Assembly (NCBI GenBank): GCA_035222895.1 | Contig: JAVYIG010000598.1 | Coordinates: forward strand, 310,001-374,000 | Length of the DNA stretch: 64,000 bases | From: Strongylocentrotus droebachiensis | Taxonomy: Eukaryota; Echinodermata; Echinoidea; Camarodonta; Strongylocentrotidae | Reading direction: 5' to 3' | Shown: positions 37,201-52,200 of the stretch, one piece after another | How positions within the stretch are numbered: position 1 is the stretch's first letter | Layout: each line of letters starts with the position of its first letter | Notes under the pieces: model-generated | Seen by the model: only the letters and a program-made list of their open reading frames with translations | The model's database searches: none | Told to the model about the DNA's origin: nothing | Made by a program: the position numbers and the translations under genes

Positions 37201-40200
37201 TACATGTGTATAATAAACCATTCCCAATCCAATTGCTTCCAAATGAGTTATTTCACAACCTAATTGCATGATTTGTATTTTTATCTTTTAATGACATTAA
37301 TATTAAAAAAAATGAAGGTTTGAGATGCTGAAGAGTAGACTAGGGTTTCCTGGTTGATTTGAACTAATCTTTAAACCTCCAATCATTGCATCTAGAGTAA
37401 TAACTTGTGATTAATTTGGTGCTGACGTTCAACCAGAATCTTTCACGGTAGCTTAGATAAGATGAGGCCCTGACGCTATCTACATGTACATGTAGATAGC
37501 AATACTGTAAGCTGAAGAAATTACTCAAAATTGTCATGCATAATGTTTCAGTGTATCCAGGCCTAAAAAAGTATATTTGTGATGAACTGAAATTGCAGAA
37601 TCAAAAAGATATGTATAGAGAATTACAATTTTCCTATTATACGGATGACGTAATACTTTTAAAAACATGGTATACTGGGCTTTTGTTCATCAAACACAAT
37701 GTATTTGTTTTGTTGATAACACTACTGATTTAAATAACCTTTACTCTTCAAAATTGTCAGGTACTTTAAAGGGTTTTCCCCAAACACAGCCCTAAATTTC
37801 CAAACATTTTAACGATGAGCTTTTTCACCCATTGACTCGAGCCTGGGTAAAACAAATATACTATTAACCCTTGCATTGTCATTGGCACTTTAAAAAATGA
37901 CCCAATTGTATCTAAATTTTGGGATGAAGAAGAGCTGGTTTCTTGAAATTAAAGATAGTTTCATTTTTGGTCTGTTTGATATTATTGAACAGTGGTTATC
38001 TCAAGGCGAACATTGGGAAAGTCACTTTTTTAAATACAATTCTTCACCCATGATCCGTTTGTATAGCTTAATGGCACCATGTAGGTTAAGTTCCAAATAA
38101 TAAAGATCTAGTCTTCATTGCAATGTTGCAGTCTTCTGATACTCATGTAATGTACCTTTTAGACCAAGAATCTGCCGATGTTGACACCTGAGTGTTCAGT
38201 TGCCCTAGATACAATTAGGTGACTTTTAATTGCCAATGGCATTACAAGGATTAATAGGATATTTATCATCATCATCATCGACATCATTTTTAGGGATCAC
38301 CCAAGTGTTACCATGGTGTACGTTGGGCAGTCACGGTGCGGATGGGAAACATAGTAGGCCATAGTAAAACGGGGTGAACGCAACAAAACGTGACAGTACG
38401 TAATGAAAAAAGTTGGCAGGGCACATATGATGGGTAACATGCATGTAAAGCCAAGGGTAAAATCTGCCTTAGACCATCAAGCGTGGTGTTGGTTAGCTTT
38501 GGGGTAACTCCCTAAAAGAGAAAATGTTGATATCAAAGCTCCAGACAATAAACTGCCTTAGGCCGTCATGGGTATTGTTGGTTAGCCTGGGGGTAATTCC
38601 CTAAAAGAAATTTTTGATATGAAAGCTCGATACAATTAACTGGTAGTGTACGTGCACATATACAATTCCACTACAATACGGTATTTGTAGAAATAGTTTG
38701 GGCTCAGCAGACCGTGAATTTTAAAACGCTCCAAACAATTTTGCAAACAATAATTATAAGTGTACATGTATGTTAGAAAACACATTTATTGACAACTCTA
38801 TATTTGTAATTTGAACTTATTGTATTTATTTGTACTCTGTAGTTCCCTAAATGTATCTTGTGTATTCTGTCCAAATTAAGGCTCAGACTGGGCCAGTAGG
38901 CCTACTAGCTAGCAGATAGGTTTCATTTTGAATGAACTCTTAATCTTTTACTCAAATGTAAAGTGTAAACAGTTTCAGTAAATGCTTTGTTATGTAGTAC
39001 CTGTCCTTCTGCATTCATTTTGAATGAACTCTTGTTTGTCCTTCAGCATTCAATTTGAATAGACACTCATACTCAAGTGTAAAGTTATAAACAGTTTCAG
39101 AAAATTTCAGTAAATGCTATGTCATGTAGTGCTTGTCCTTTAGCATTCACTGCCCAGCATTCTGCTTAATCAGTTAAACCTAACGTAAGGACCAAAACTT
39201 GTTATAAAGGGGAAAACTTAAACTTCCTTTTATGTAAACTTGACTTTTGACCAAGTTTAAACCCTGCTTCAGATTAAAATTTGTTGTATACAACACTAGA
39301 GGCCATCTCTCAAAACCATTAAGTCTAACTTCTGGACATCTCATTGAAATGTGTGTTATAGAATTAGCACGCGTATCTATGGGATGTCTACTAACTTAGA
39401 CTTATGATGGTTTCGAGAAACTGGCCCCTGATTTTTTTCTTTGATCACTGTGTTTGGTCACTTGTTACCATTGCCCATTATTGTATTTAACCAATCTTGC
39501 AGATATGGAATGTGGGCATTGTGTGTGCGTGTTAGTTTTGCTCGAGTTGATCAGGGTTTTTAAAATTATGGTTGCCTGCAGCTTACAAACATTTGGCCTT
39601 AACTTAATTTGAATAGAAAGAAAAATGTGCCCCATTTTTTTCACAGAACATTAACCACACACCAACATGGTTGAGAATAATGGAAATTAAATGAACCTTT
39701 TTGCTGACACAGAATATCTCTTTTAGGGACATTCCCTTTAACTTTTGCACTAGGCCTATATCTTTCAAGTATAAAAATCAGCTTTTCACTTTCTATACTT
39801 GATTATCTTAGCATAAATCAAATTTCATTTTATTTGGTATCACTTCTCAATCGTAAGTTACAAACCATGAAAATTGATTTCAAAGGAAAATCTTTTTTGT
39901 TAACTCACAAACAGGATATAGTCCTCTTTACGTGTACTTTTACAAATAATTATAACCTGACTCACTCTAACAAGGAAGTTAAAATTTGTTTAAAGTAATA
40001 TTTGAGTGGGTCTCGCTGAATTAGTTTCATTTTGCCCATTTTGATGGCAGATGGTTTAAAAATTAGCATGACTTTGACATAAATGACTTAGTTGTTATCA
40101 TGTGTTCTGGTTGTGTGATGAAAATATCATTTCACAAATTGACACCAGACCTCACTCTGACTCTTCAATACAAACAAAAAAATGCATAAAATTGTTTTTA

Positions 40201-43200
40201 TCAGGAATGAGCTCACATGCTATTCCCAATTTAATATGAGATCCCATGGACGAAAATGTATTGAAACTCAACATAGACTATTTATCAGAAAAGGGGCTCT
40301 TTTAGCAAAATAAAGTAGTTTCTCACTGTACAGAGTTTATTAAAAATGGGGGTGTTAGTGCAAACCTAATCATATATTGCCATACCATAGATTTCTGATT
40401 AATTTCATGGAGGACATCCTTTTAAAAAATTGTTATAGTGTTGAGTGCACTAGTGAATACACTCCTAATTAAATCGTTGATGTGAAATGCACTCTTGTGC
40501 ATCATAGTGTCAGGCAATTCTAATGAGATTTAATTTGAAAATGAACATAAAAATCAGCAAATTGTCTGTTCATGTGCTCAAATTATCAATTTTCCACCAC
40601 CCTTTCATGTCTGGGATTTAGTATGTATTCACCACATAGTTGTAAGTCTACCAAAACCGTGAAACTGAGAAGTAAAGTTGAATGTAACAATACAAAAGTA
40701 TACACACTCAAGTGGGTACAATGTACAGCATATCGAAAGAGAAAATAGTACAATGTTCATGCAATTAGATTATACAAAAGTTGTTGGAAAACTTACAAGA
40801 GTTATACATTTTGTTTCTTTAGGGACATTACTTTTTTTTAAACGAACAGTCAAGTGACACTTAATGTAGAAGACAAGTGTGTATCTCCTTTATGTTTTAT
40901 GTTTTCAGGTTTTAATTTTTTTTCAAAACAAGTTCTGCTGCGCCTACATTTAAAAGGGCCATTCACTTTATTGAGGCAGAGTAATAACCTCTTCAGACTA
41001 TACAAATTTTACCTGAAAATTATGTGATGAAAGGTCATATTAAGAATTATATACCTCACTTAAGAAATCCAGCCAGCTGATTGGTCGAAATTGCATTCAT
41101 AAACTTTAACTATTCCTGTAAAATTCCCGGTAAAATTCCAAACCCATGTAATAGTTCTAAAAAATAGTTCTAAAATCCCAGTAACCATGGTTACCGGGAA
41201 AATAGTTCAGTCTTGGTGAAATACCCATAGGTTTACATGTTAAAAAATGGCCTGAGCGATCGAGAATACCGTACATGTGCGAAGAATTGGTAGGTAATTT
41301 CAATACAATTGAATCTCTATCGATCTTACCGACAATTTTATCTTGCATTGTTGACATGAAGACGAAAATAAACTTCCAAAAACAACATCTGCCGATAGAT
41401 CTTGATCTAAGTTCGTGCCAATATGCATTGCAAAAGTAAAAGAAGGGCCCGTTTAATGGAGCTGCCCGAAGCATCCAGCACGCGAAGCCGTTTTCAATCC
41501 ATTTTAATGTATATATCAGAGAAAACTGCTAAGTGTGGTAACAATGCGCGATGGCCGAGCGGTCTAAGGCGGTGATTTTAGTTACATCACCATTTGTACG
41601 CAAGAGATCGAATCCCATCTTCGACAAAAGTTTTTTTATTTTTTATTTTTTATTTTTTATTTTTTATTTTTTAGTCTACTCTCAAAGATACACTCATAAA
41701 TAAACGACCGTGCAGATAAACTAGATAAAGGCCAAGGTGGTGTCATAAGTTGACCAAGGTGGTGGCATATAAAATTATTAATGACTGCTTTAATATTCGA
41801 GAAATAGTTGTTTTTATACGCTCAAGGGAAAGTTAGAATTGTGCTATTGACCGAGGCGTGCCGAGGGCAATAGCCCAATTAAAACAACTATTTCTCTCAA
41901 AGCAGTCATTAATACTACGGTATACCATTATGTAGTGAAAGGGGCATACAGAGTTCAAAATAACGTAGTATAAAGTAAAGTTGTATTAAAGACCGTCAAC
42001 ACTACTGGGCCAGAAGGGATTAGACCACACAGCGAGGTCACTGACAGGTGGTTATCTCATTAACTTAGCTCTCAACTAACATAAGAAAAAGAGGATCATG
42101 GGGGACCAACAGGCACCGATTCGGGAAGTTTTCTATATAGAGGGAGCAAGTAGCTACAATTGGGATAGTGGAGCTTTAAGCAACGTTTTTAAGAGGTCAA
42201 TTGACATGATTGCTAGCCAATCATCAGTATGAGCTCACGTTACACAATTTTTATACAAAAAGATGTTCAGACTAGAACGAGACACTGATCAAGTTTTCAT
42301 TCAAAAGTCTGCTCAAACGTATGGGCCTGAATTCACAAAGTAGGTTTGTCGACAAACCTTGGTTTTCGTACGTCATATGACGCCTTTTTTACGCGTTTTT
42401 TACAAACCTGGTTTGTAAAGAACAAAAGGAGGTTTGAGCTCAAACCTTGGTCTGAGCTCAAACCTTGGTCTGAGCTCAAACCTTGCTTTGTGAATTTGGG
42501 CCATGAAAGCCCATGATGTTTCATTATAATACAACGCTTCTTAATACATCGTTCAGAGTAGAAAAAAGGTTATTACTTGTCATATAGCCATACAAGTTTT
42601 GATTTAATCAATTATGGTTCAATGAAACCTGTCTTTAAAGACCACGTAAGGGAAACAAGAAAAGGGGTCTTTCTAGTATTTATGTACAGGTTCCTTTAGT
42701 ACATGTTTCGATGAGAAACCATTTTCAAGGGAAACAAAAAATACGGTCTCTGAAGACATGTGGTCTTTCTATACAGGTGGTTGCTATTAAAAGCAGGTTT
42801 GACTGTAGTCTGGATGTGGGCCAAACCTGCATCCAACAATGGTTGTTCACTAAATTGACCAGTATTTTAATTGTTCTTTCAGGATTGTGACATGTTCGAT
42901 GTTCATGAAGCCTTACGTTGAGCAGAACATCTCCGCCAAGTCTCACACCACCATCAAATACTTCCTCAAGATGCTGAGTAGCATCAGTGAGACCATCATC
43001 TTCATCTTCTTAGGGACTACATCACTCAGCAAAGAGGCCCATCAGTGGGACACTGCGTTTGTTCTCTTCACTCTCCTCTTCTGCTCCGTGTATAGGGCTA
43101 TAGGTGAGTACAAACTGGCTGTCAAGATTGTTGTTGATTAAACACATGCTCAAGTGCAATCAAGGTCTCTGTAGGCTGTATTATCGACTGCTATGAGAAG

Positions 43201-46200
43201 CATCACTGTTTCTATAGGGTCAAGGGGACGGTACATCTGGATACGACTCCAATTTTGACCAATCAGATGGCTAGATTTCTAGAGAGAGGTATAACATAGG
43301 GATTAGGTTGTGTGCTTGGCTTATAGTAGTAGACTTTAGTAGATAACTTGTTTAGCACAAGGCTAATCTGCCACAAGGTCCATTATAGGTTAGTTTTAGA
43401 GTACAGATTAAGGTTAGGTATTGTGTTGGGTCCTGTGTTGAGTTTTGGAATTTAACAAACTAATTTGACCCTAGTGCCTTTGTAGGCATAGTATGTTTTT
43501 ATATGAATGTGCAGTATTGGAAAAAAAATCAAATACTTCATTCACATGAACTTTTTTTTTGGTACTATACTCATGTTATATAATTATGTTTATGTTTAAA
43601 ATAATGATTGGGGAGTGCATTGAGGTTCTTTCCTAGGATGATTTGTGCTTTAAAAAAGATTTGTTATTATAGTTATTATTCCTATTAATAGTATTATTTC
43701 ACAATCATATATGTTTTGTTTCCCCTTGCAGGTGTATTCGTACAGGTAACAATCCTGAATCGCTTCCGACTATTCAAGATCAACCGGCGCTCTCAGTTCA
43801 TCATGACGTATGGAGGCATCCGCGGTGCTATCGCTTTCTCGTTGGTGGCGCTCTTGTGTTCTAAAGTCATCAGCGCAAAGCCCATCTTCTTCACCACAAC
43901 TGTAGTGATCATCATGTTCACAGTCTTTGTACAGGTAACATAAAATGGAGGCAAAATGTCTTCTCTTCTTGTGGAGAGATTCATTGAGCTGGACCCTATT
44001 TCATAAATCTTGTCATCAATAATGAATGCTGATTTTCGATGGCAAATTTGCTCTCAGCCAATCATATGCAACAATTTCAGTTGCTTATAACAGTTATTGT
44101 AACTTGTCATTGATGACATGTTTCATGAAACAGGTTCTTGTCCTTGTTAGATGTGCATGATGTGATTGCATGTTGGTGTGACAGATGAAAAGAGAAGAGC
44201 AGAAGAATTAAATGTTAGAGTCAGATTATGCAAACTCATCTCAAGATGTATACAAGTAGACATCCAAAAATTCTATGCAGATTTGTTGAATTTGATCTTA
44301 TGGCTTTTTATTTGAAAAGAGGGTAAATCAATAGTACAATAAAAAGAGGTGAATACGAACATCAGGGATAATGATAAAAAATATTGAGTAAGTGTGTTGG
44401 GCCCAGGAATGGTGCAAAACCCAATTCACATTTTAAAAATAATTATGCCTCCGCCTACCGAAAGTGGTGCTGTAGGCATTATGTTATAGGTTTATCCGTC
44501 CATTCTTCCGTCCTGCTTTTTTGCTAATGCGTTATTTCAAGAACCACTTGAGATATCAACTTCAAACCTGGTGATAGTGCAGTGTATGTATCACCATAGG
44601 AAGACAATCTGATTCGATTTTGGAGTAACATGTGTGGTGCATTCTCTGCTATTTATTGGCTCGTTACTACTCTTCGGTTTAATGTATTTCTTTTTCTTTC
44701 TTTTTTCTGTATTGTATTGTATTGAACTCGCAAACAACTATTTGTCAAATTACTACCGTCTTAATTTTAATTGTGTACCTCTCTCTACTGTAAACATTTT
44801 CTGTCCCTGTTATTTTTCAAGTCGCCCAGGAACCTATTCTTTACAAGCTCTGCTTTTCTATAGGTTCCTGCACATTTCACAGTTTGTACTTTTATCTGGG
44901 TTTCCTTTAAATGATATTAGTTGTCAAACAAATGTGATGATTACCTTGTCAATTAATATAATCATTTTTTTTATATTATGAAACAATATGTCTTTTATGT
45001 ATATTTTGTTATCTGTATTATTTCTGCATGTGAAATGTGAAATCAATAAACTCAACTCAAACTCAACTCAACTAGGTCACAGAGGTCAACTTATGAAATT
45101 TCACGTATTGGCCTCGTACGGTTATCGCGATATCTCAAGAACCATTAGAGATATGAAGCTCAAACTTGGTGACAATATGTATCAGGAAGACGATCTGATT
45201 AGATTTTGGAGAAACTATTTTAAAGAACCACAAGAGATAGTCTTTTTGTTTTCTGTTGGATATATGATGAAGGAATCCATCCATTTTCTATACCGAATTT
45301 AGGGTGGAGGCATATAGCAGACACAGTCGCATTTGTCTTGTTCTTAATCAATAAAAGAATTGGAAAAACTAACTGGTCTGTCATTTCTTTAAAAAAACAT
45401 AGTCAGGCTTGGGTTCCATGCAGGTCCTCTTTCATGAGAGCTCATACAGGTGTGTTGAGAATTCTGTTCATAAGCTGCTTTTATGTTAATTGAGAGTTGG
45501 TTAAAACTTGCAAAATTTCTTTACAGAAGTAATATTTGAAGTTCATATTTTTAATATAGTATTACGACATGGAACTACTAACAAACAAAACAAAATATTT
45601 TTGATAAATGGTGCACTTTAAATGTTTAATGCCTTTTAATACCTAATACCTGGTTCAAGTATTATTAAGTGATTGTACACATCTAAGCTAATCTGAAGTA
45701 TTGATTAATGAATTGACGCCATTTCATTGGTTTTAACAGTCATTAATAATTCTTCACTGTCCATTGAGATATATATATGGAACTGTGCTGAACATAAGTC
45801 TGTACTTGTCTAGTTTCTATAGCATTAATCAAGTGTGGTTCATTTTGTCTAACAACAGGGATAGGCTCTTATAAGGCATGTCAGTGTTATATTACTCGAA
45901 ACCAACAGCAGTAATTTTTCTAATTGCTCATTCAATTAGCAATATACTCATAAAAAAAGAGAAATCTGTTAACCAAGGAATTATGGAAGGTTTTAAATAA
46001 AAATGGCTGTCACTCCAGGAAATACTGTAAAACTAAACATTTGCCTCATAAAACTTCGCAAATTGTTAACAAAATCCATATTCACATCAAGAAACCTAAG
46101 AACTTCAAATAGCCAGTGTTAGGTCAGTTGAAGTTCAATTATTTTACAGTCGAGAAACGTTTGTGAATGTAATCACTCGCCTTGAAAGTTTCTTGTTTTT

Positions 46201-49200
46201 TACAGTACTGAAGTAGATTGACTTTTCTGAGCCTTTCAGTTGCTATGATAATACTCAAAAGGCTTGTTCAAACATGACGTGGTGTGAACCAATTTCAAAA
46301 GGAAAAAAGAAAAGATACCTTGGCAAAATAAAAATATTACGACTGACAGATAGGAAAGAGCACTGCTTGCAATAAAGACTCTGAGGCTTATCCAAGTGTT
46401 GTATGGTACAGAATGTGAAGCCATCCTTCTGTGGGTGGGTGTATGTGTGTGTTAGAATTTTTAGAATTTCTTCATTTCATCTTCATTTTCCAAAAGAGCA
46501 TCAAAAATAATGTCTGAATGTCGAAAATCAATTGAATATCGGCTGAGATATGACCATCTGGATAAATAGATTTCCTGTAGGAACTCAGTGTTATATTGCT
46601 CTGGCTCGTAATGTTATGAACGAGAGCAATATAACACTGAGTTCCTATAGGAAATCTCTTTATTCAGATGGTCATATCTCAGCCAATACTCAACATTTTC
46701 AATTGGTTTTCGACATCCGGACATTATATTTGATGCTCTTTCAGAAAATGAAGAAAAAATTGAGAAATTCCAAAAATAAATTTTTGAAGAAGTCACACTT
46801 AAAGGTACTATGTCCCTTTTGCAGCCAACCTCAAATGCTGTAGAACTTTGCAGTAATTATGAATATGTCATGTATGTCCTATCTGTGAAATTTAAACGTT
46901 AGTAATGTCATCATATTCAAATTATGCAGGGAAACCCGTTTACTTGCTAGACTTCACTGTCAGACACTATTGAGTGACTGACTGGCTTTTTTTCTTCGGT
47001 AATAACATACATGAAAAGAGTTGTAAAGGGTACATGAGCATTTGTCTCCATCAATAACCCACTTCTTGTGATGGCCAAGATTAAACTGATTGAATCTTTG
47101 CGCAGCATAAAACGTATGACCATTCGGTACAATTGTCTGAAAATCAAGACTATTACTTTTGGGCTCTATAGCCCTAAAGTCGATTTGACAACTATTAGTC
47201 ATTATTTTCCCACTTGAAGACATTTTCAAGCCCCACCTTTTTTAGGGAAGTTCTGAATTAGTATTATCTTTCAAATGCAGTTGGAATTTAACTTTTTCAT
47301 TTTTTTGGCCTGCAAATGGGACATAGTCCCTTTAAGACAGTGAAAGTTAAACTTGAACTTGAACTTGAAACCTGTTAATTTCCCAATTTGGACAAACAAA
47401 TAATCAGTATACTGACAGTTGTACAAAGAAAAGTTCTCAGTCTTTGTTACTTAAGAGCTCAACAATCTCATGAAGAAATTTCTGTCTTGATATCAAATTA
47501 AGTGCATCATTTGATTAATTTCTTACTTTTGTCTAAACTAGGGTATTACCATCAAACCTCTTGTGAACTTTCTGCACATCCAAAAGGCAGAGAAGAGGAA
47601 ACCAACGATGAATGAAGAAATTTACGAGAGGGTGAGTACGAAAATAACGAATAGAAAATGTTTAGGGTCTTAGTTCATAGAACCTGTTACATGGGTTGAG
47701 GAGGCTAGTTGTCTCAGTCGGTAGAGCATCTACCTGTCGAACCAAAGATTTAATCCAGCCCAGGTTAATGATGGAAGCCTGCATACTGTGCTTAGATGCC
47801 CCACCCTTTTTCCATAGATGCAGGCTAGGTTACAATGGAAAACACTCCACCTCTCAGATAGGGCGTTAATTACATTTTTAGTAATTAAGTTTGTTTTTCC
47901 CCTCCCATGCTCGGGTGACAGAAGATCATTTATGCTAATGATAATTAATTATAACAATAACAACTGCTATGACTCAATTTACACATTTTGATCACATCCA
48001 AACAATTGCAATGATTTCAGTAGCTTTTATTGGTTATTGAGACAGGGTCCTGTTTAAGTAGTGGTATTACAATATTTCTATGTAATCGGACAACTCTTTA
48101 AAGGTAATACAAAGTTTTGGGAAATTTTGAAAATTGGGTGGATAGTAAATCTTTACAATTTTGATATATTTGGATGCCCCTGTGGATGTATTATAAGCAC
48201 TAAAAAAATTAGCCCCTAAAACACTTCTGTTTTCTAGAAAAATTGAATATAAAAATTTACCGGTGCTCCTGGTAAATTTTGATAAATTTCAAATAGCGCC
48301 TATGGCCGTAAAATGGTAAGTGCGACCATGAAAATCTCAGAATATGTAGTTGTGATATATAACTTCCAAACGGGAATAGCTAATCGGTCGATTTTAGTCA
48401 AGAAACATTGTTTTATAGCTTAATTAATATCTTGACCTTGAGAGGGAGCTATACAACATAAAGAGTTTATTATTTATAATTTCATAAATTTAGACTCGAT
48501 TTCAACCGCGACAACGATCAATGAATATTGTAGGAACGCATATGCTTCCAATATGTTAATTTGAACCAAATTCATGACCCCATGCCAAAACTTTGTAATA
48601 CCTTTAAACACTGGTTTAGATTAACCTTGCACTGGAAACAATGATCAATCTTGAAGCCTTTGGTATATCTGTCCCATGATAAAAATAATGTGGCATATAA
48701 AGAGTTTATGATTTTAGAAATCTGTGTTTATGAACTTTTACAAAATCAATTTTTTAAAGATATTCAATCAGTCCCTGGCTTACCTGGCCTTGTCATTCGA
48801 AGAGGAACCTGAGCTAGCCTTGGGCGCCAAATTAGCTGGAATTCATAATTTCCTATGTACCCTGGAAATGTATAGAGACATATAGTTATGCAAAGTAAGG
48901 TGTTATTTAAAGGCCATCTGTACTAGTTTGGCTAGGAGGAATTAGACCACCTGGGAAGGTCACTGACAGGTGGCTATCTCATCAACTCAGCTCTTAATCA
49001 ACGTAAGAAAAAGAGGATCATGGGGGACCAATGGTCACCGATTAGTCATTGTTTTCTATATAGAGGGAGCAAGTAGTACAGTGGGCCTTTAAAACAATAG
49101 AGTATTGTCATGGTTAATTATTGTATGTTAATCAATACAATTGAAATGAGGAACTCTCGTTTAATATGACTGATGTTCATTTCACAGTTTAACAGCCATC

Positions 49201-52200
49201 TAATGGCGGGTGTGGAGGATATAGTTGGTCACCATGGGCATCATTGGATCAAAGAAAAGTAAGTTGGATGATTCTATTATAAAGCAAGTAAGAACCATTG
49301 TGAATTGAAGAACTGCTTTCTCTCTCCATATCTAAGAAATGTCTGAAAATACTTTATAAATACAATTTCTGCTCTGCTGTTTATGTTTTATGTGATGTCA
49401 TCTCTAACGTTCTTTTGATTTTGGGTTAAATGTTTTGAATTTTCAAAAAAGTGATTAGTGAACACATATATTGTAATAATTGAGTATACCCATTATAAAG
49501 TTATAAAATATCGGAATTTTTAAAAAAATGGATGTTGTTCTTTGTTAGGTAACAATTTTTCTAAAAATCTTGATGTATGTAGCCCTTTGAAAAGTAATGA
49601 TTTATATGAAAAGCTGTATGTATATTGCCCCTTATGATCAATGTTCAGCAGACTATTTCATTGTTCATTATTCAGTGGAAACAAATGATGCATCTTAATA
49701 TTTGAATGAATTCAACCTCATCTATGGCAATGATTAATCCAAATGTTTCTATGAATATTCATGAGCAGATGGGAAGAGGTCAACCATAAATTCCTTGAGA
49801 GGTTACTGGTGAAGGAACCAAAGGTGAACAAAGACAGAGAAATCATTAACGTCTACAAGCGTTTGAAAGAGAAAGAAGCTCGGGAGTATATTGAGGATAA
49901 TAAAAATTTCCATCTTTCTCCTTCAACTGGAGACCTCATCTCGCGAAATCAAAGTGAAGCGTAAGTATCTGAGGAAGAGTTTATTTTTCTTGATAAGAGT
50001 TTTATGAGAGGATAAACATAAGTAAAGATAACTTATGAGATTATTGGTAAGACAACATCTATGAATAGCATTGAATACAGACATATTGAAGCTTTTTGTC
50101 TTGCACTCATTAGTGTAAACCACACTACTAACTGCAGTTAACTGCCTCTTTCTACAAAACAGTTGGTAATGCCTAGTTTCCAATGACAGACAATCAGAGC
50201 TTATTATTATTCACATTCTTGTTCCATTAATTCCCATTGACTGATTTGTCCCAATTTGTTCTTGAGAATGTGACATATTAAATCGTACATCTACCGGTAA
50301 AAGAGTATTCAACAAAGGCCCTAATTCGACACGTCCAATCTGTCATTCTTGGGTAACGAAATATAAAAAAAACATCACATGTGCAAGGGGTATGAATAAT
50401 GATTGTCAACTGTAATTGTTAACTGTATATGCTATAGTTGGAGTGAGTATGATTGTTATCATTGCAAGTGACTTGCAATAAATCCTAGGATTTCAGTAAT
50501 GACGTTGATCAAACCTTGTACTTAATTTTCTTGCGTAGCTCTCTTCTGAACCAGGAGGTATCAGACCCCGCTCTGAGACAGCGTAAAACTTCCCATGAAA
50601 TTGAAAGTTTGGCAATTCAAGAAGGAACAGAAGAATCACCCAAACGTAGGAAGTCCTCCTTTACAAATCAGCTGGATGCCTTCAAGAAGAGTGCTTATAG
50701 ACCTCGTCAGGCTGTAAGTATTTTACCTTCTTTTTAAAAATGCTGACATTTTTTTCAAGGAGTGTCCTCATGGGCATGTTGGTTTCCATTTCACATGTAG
50801 TAGTCTCTCATGGCGTACGCTACACCTATTCTTGTCCCATGTGTAATCATTATTCAGTTTACGCAGGAATACATATAGCAATTAATAAGTCATCCAAAGA
50901 CTCTCATATTGTATTTTGAAATTTCTGCCGTAATCTAAATCAGTTCAAAATTATGTTGAATATTTATCCCAGATGTATTTTCATTACATTTACTAAGACC
51001 TTAGTCATTCTACAAAAAATGACTGTTCGGTTTTTATGATTACAAGGATGTTTTGAATCAAGATATTATATGATTGGAAATCGAAATTTCATTTTTCGTT
51101 TTCCTTACGTTTTATATAACATTAAAGTCTATTTCAGAAAAAGAGGATGGTAAAACCGGTCACTCAAAGATTTTTTACTTTTTTGAGGCACTTCTTGATC
51201 ATCATTGTTGAAGCGCAATTTTTTTAGGGCTTCAATATTACACCATATCACAGACGCTGATAACATGTAGGGCCATACATCTCAGATATAACATTATTAA
51301 ACGATGCCTTTAATGCCTGTGTTTTTGTATTTTCTTATCTATTATTTTTACATTTTGTTGTTGTTATAAAACCCTTCAGCACACCGTGCGTCAGTCCCGT
51401 TACTTCTTGGATGATGAGGAGATCAAGGATCACGAGGAGAAACCTCTGGCAGAGCGTAGCCTTCACATCCTGCATCGTCACAAGACAAAGAAGATGCGGG
51501 CGAACAAGACGCAGAAGGGCAACACTCGTAAGCGTTCCGGTTCGGCCATTCGTAACATGTTCAAGAGCCGCAGCGGTAACAACCTGGACGTTAGTGGTGA
51601 TGCCCAACAACCCAAAGGTAGGAAATACCTTGAGAGATATTTGATGGAAATGAATCCTTGGAAATGCCATGTTCATCATCAAAGGTTTATGGGTTTTCTA
51701 TTCCTGACCAATCTTTGGCTGGTATCTATATGTCCCACTCTTAAAGCCCCACTGTACTACTTGCTCCCTCTATATAGAAAACAATGCCTAAGCGGTGCCC
51801 ATTGGTCCCCCATGATTTGCTTTTTCTTATGTTAATTGAGAGCTGAGTTGATGAGATAACCACCTGTCAGTAACCACGCTGGGTGGTCTAATCCCTCCTG
51901 GACATACTAGTACAGACGGGGTTTAAACACTTAAATGAATGTGTTTTGTTAATCATTATGGTATTCAAAATTACATGATGGAAATTCATTCCCAGGTGCA
52001 ATGGATAGCAAGATAACTTTGAAAATTATAATTGAAACATTTCCCTGATGATACCATTTGTATAAAAGTGCTGCCGTTCCAAGCCTTTTGAAGCAACATA
52101 CATAGTTTGCTCAAAAACTACCCAGTTCCTGTATCCTGCGATGGGTTAGTCTATAGATGCCTGCTAACACATTGTTCAGGAAAGCAGCAATGATCGGGCT

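Noticed and set aside
38461..39165. CRISPR-like repeats
   Set aside because: These are two-copy tandem duplications in an animal intron with no regular short repeats and spacers.
41545..41626. Functional tRNA-Leu gene
   Set aside because: Acceptor and T stems mispair at several positions and the anticodon loop is enlarged.
51618..51835. Read-through extension of exon 11
   Set aside because: A good donor at 51618 and phase-matched exons 12 and 13 explain the tail better; the extension runs into a family E3 transposon.
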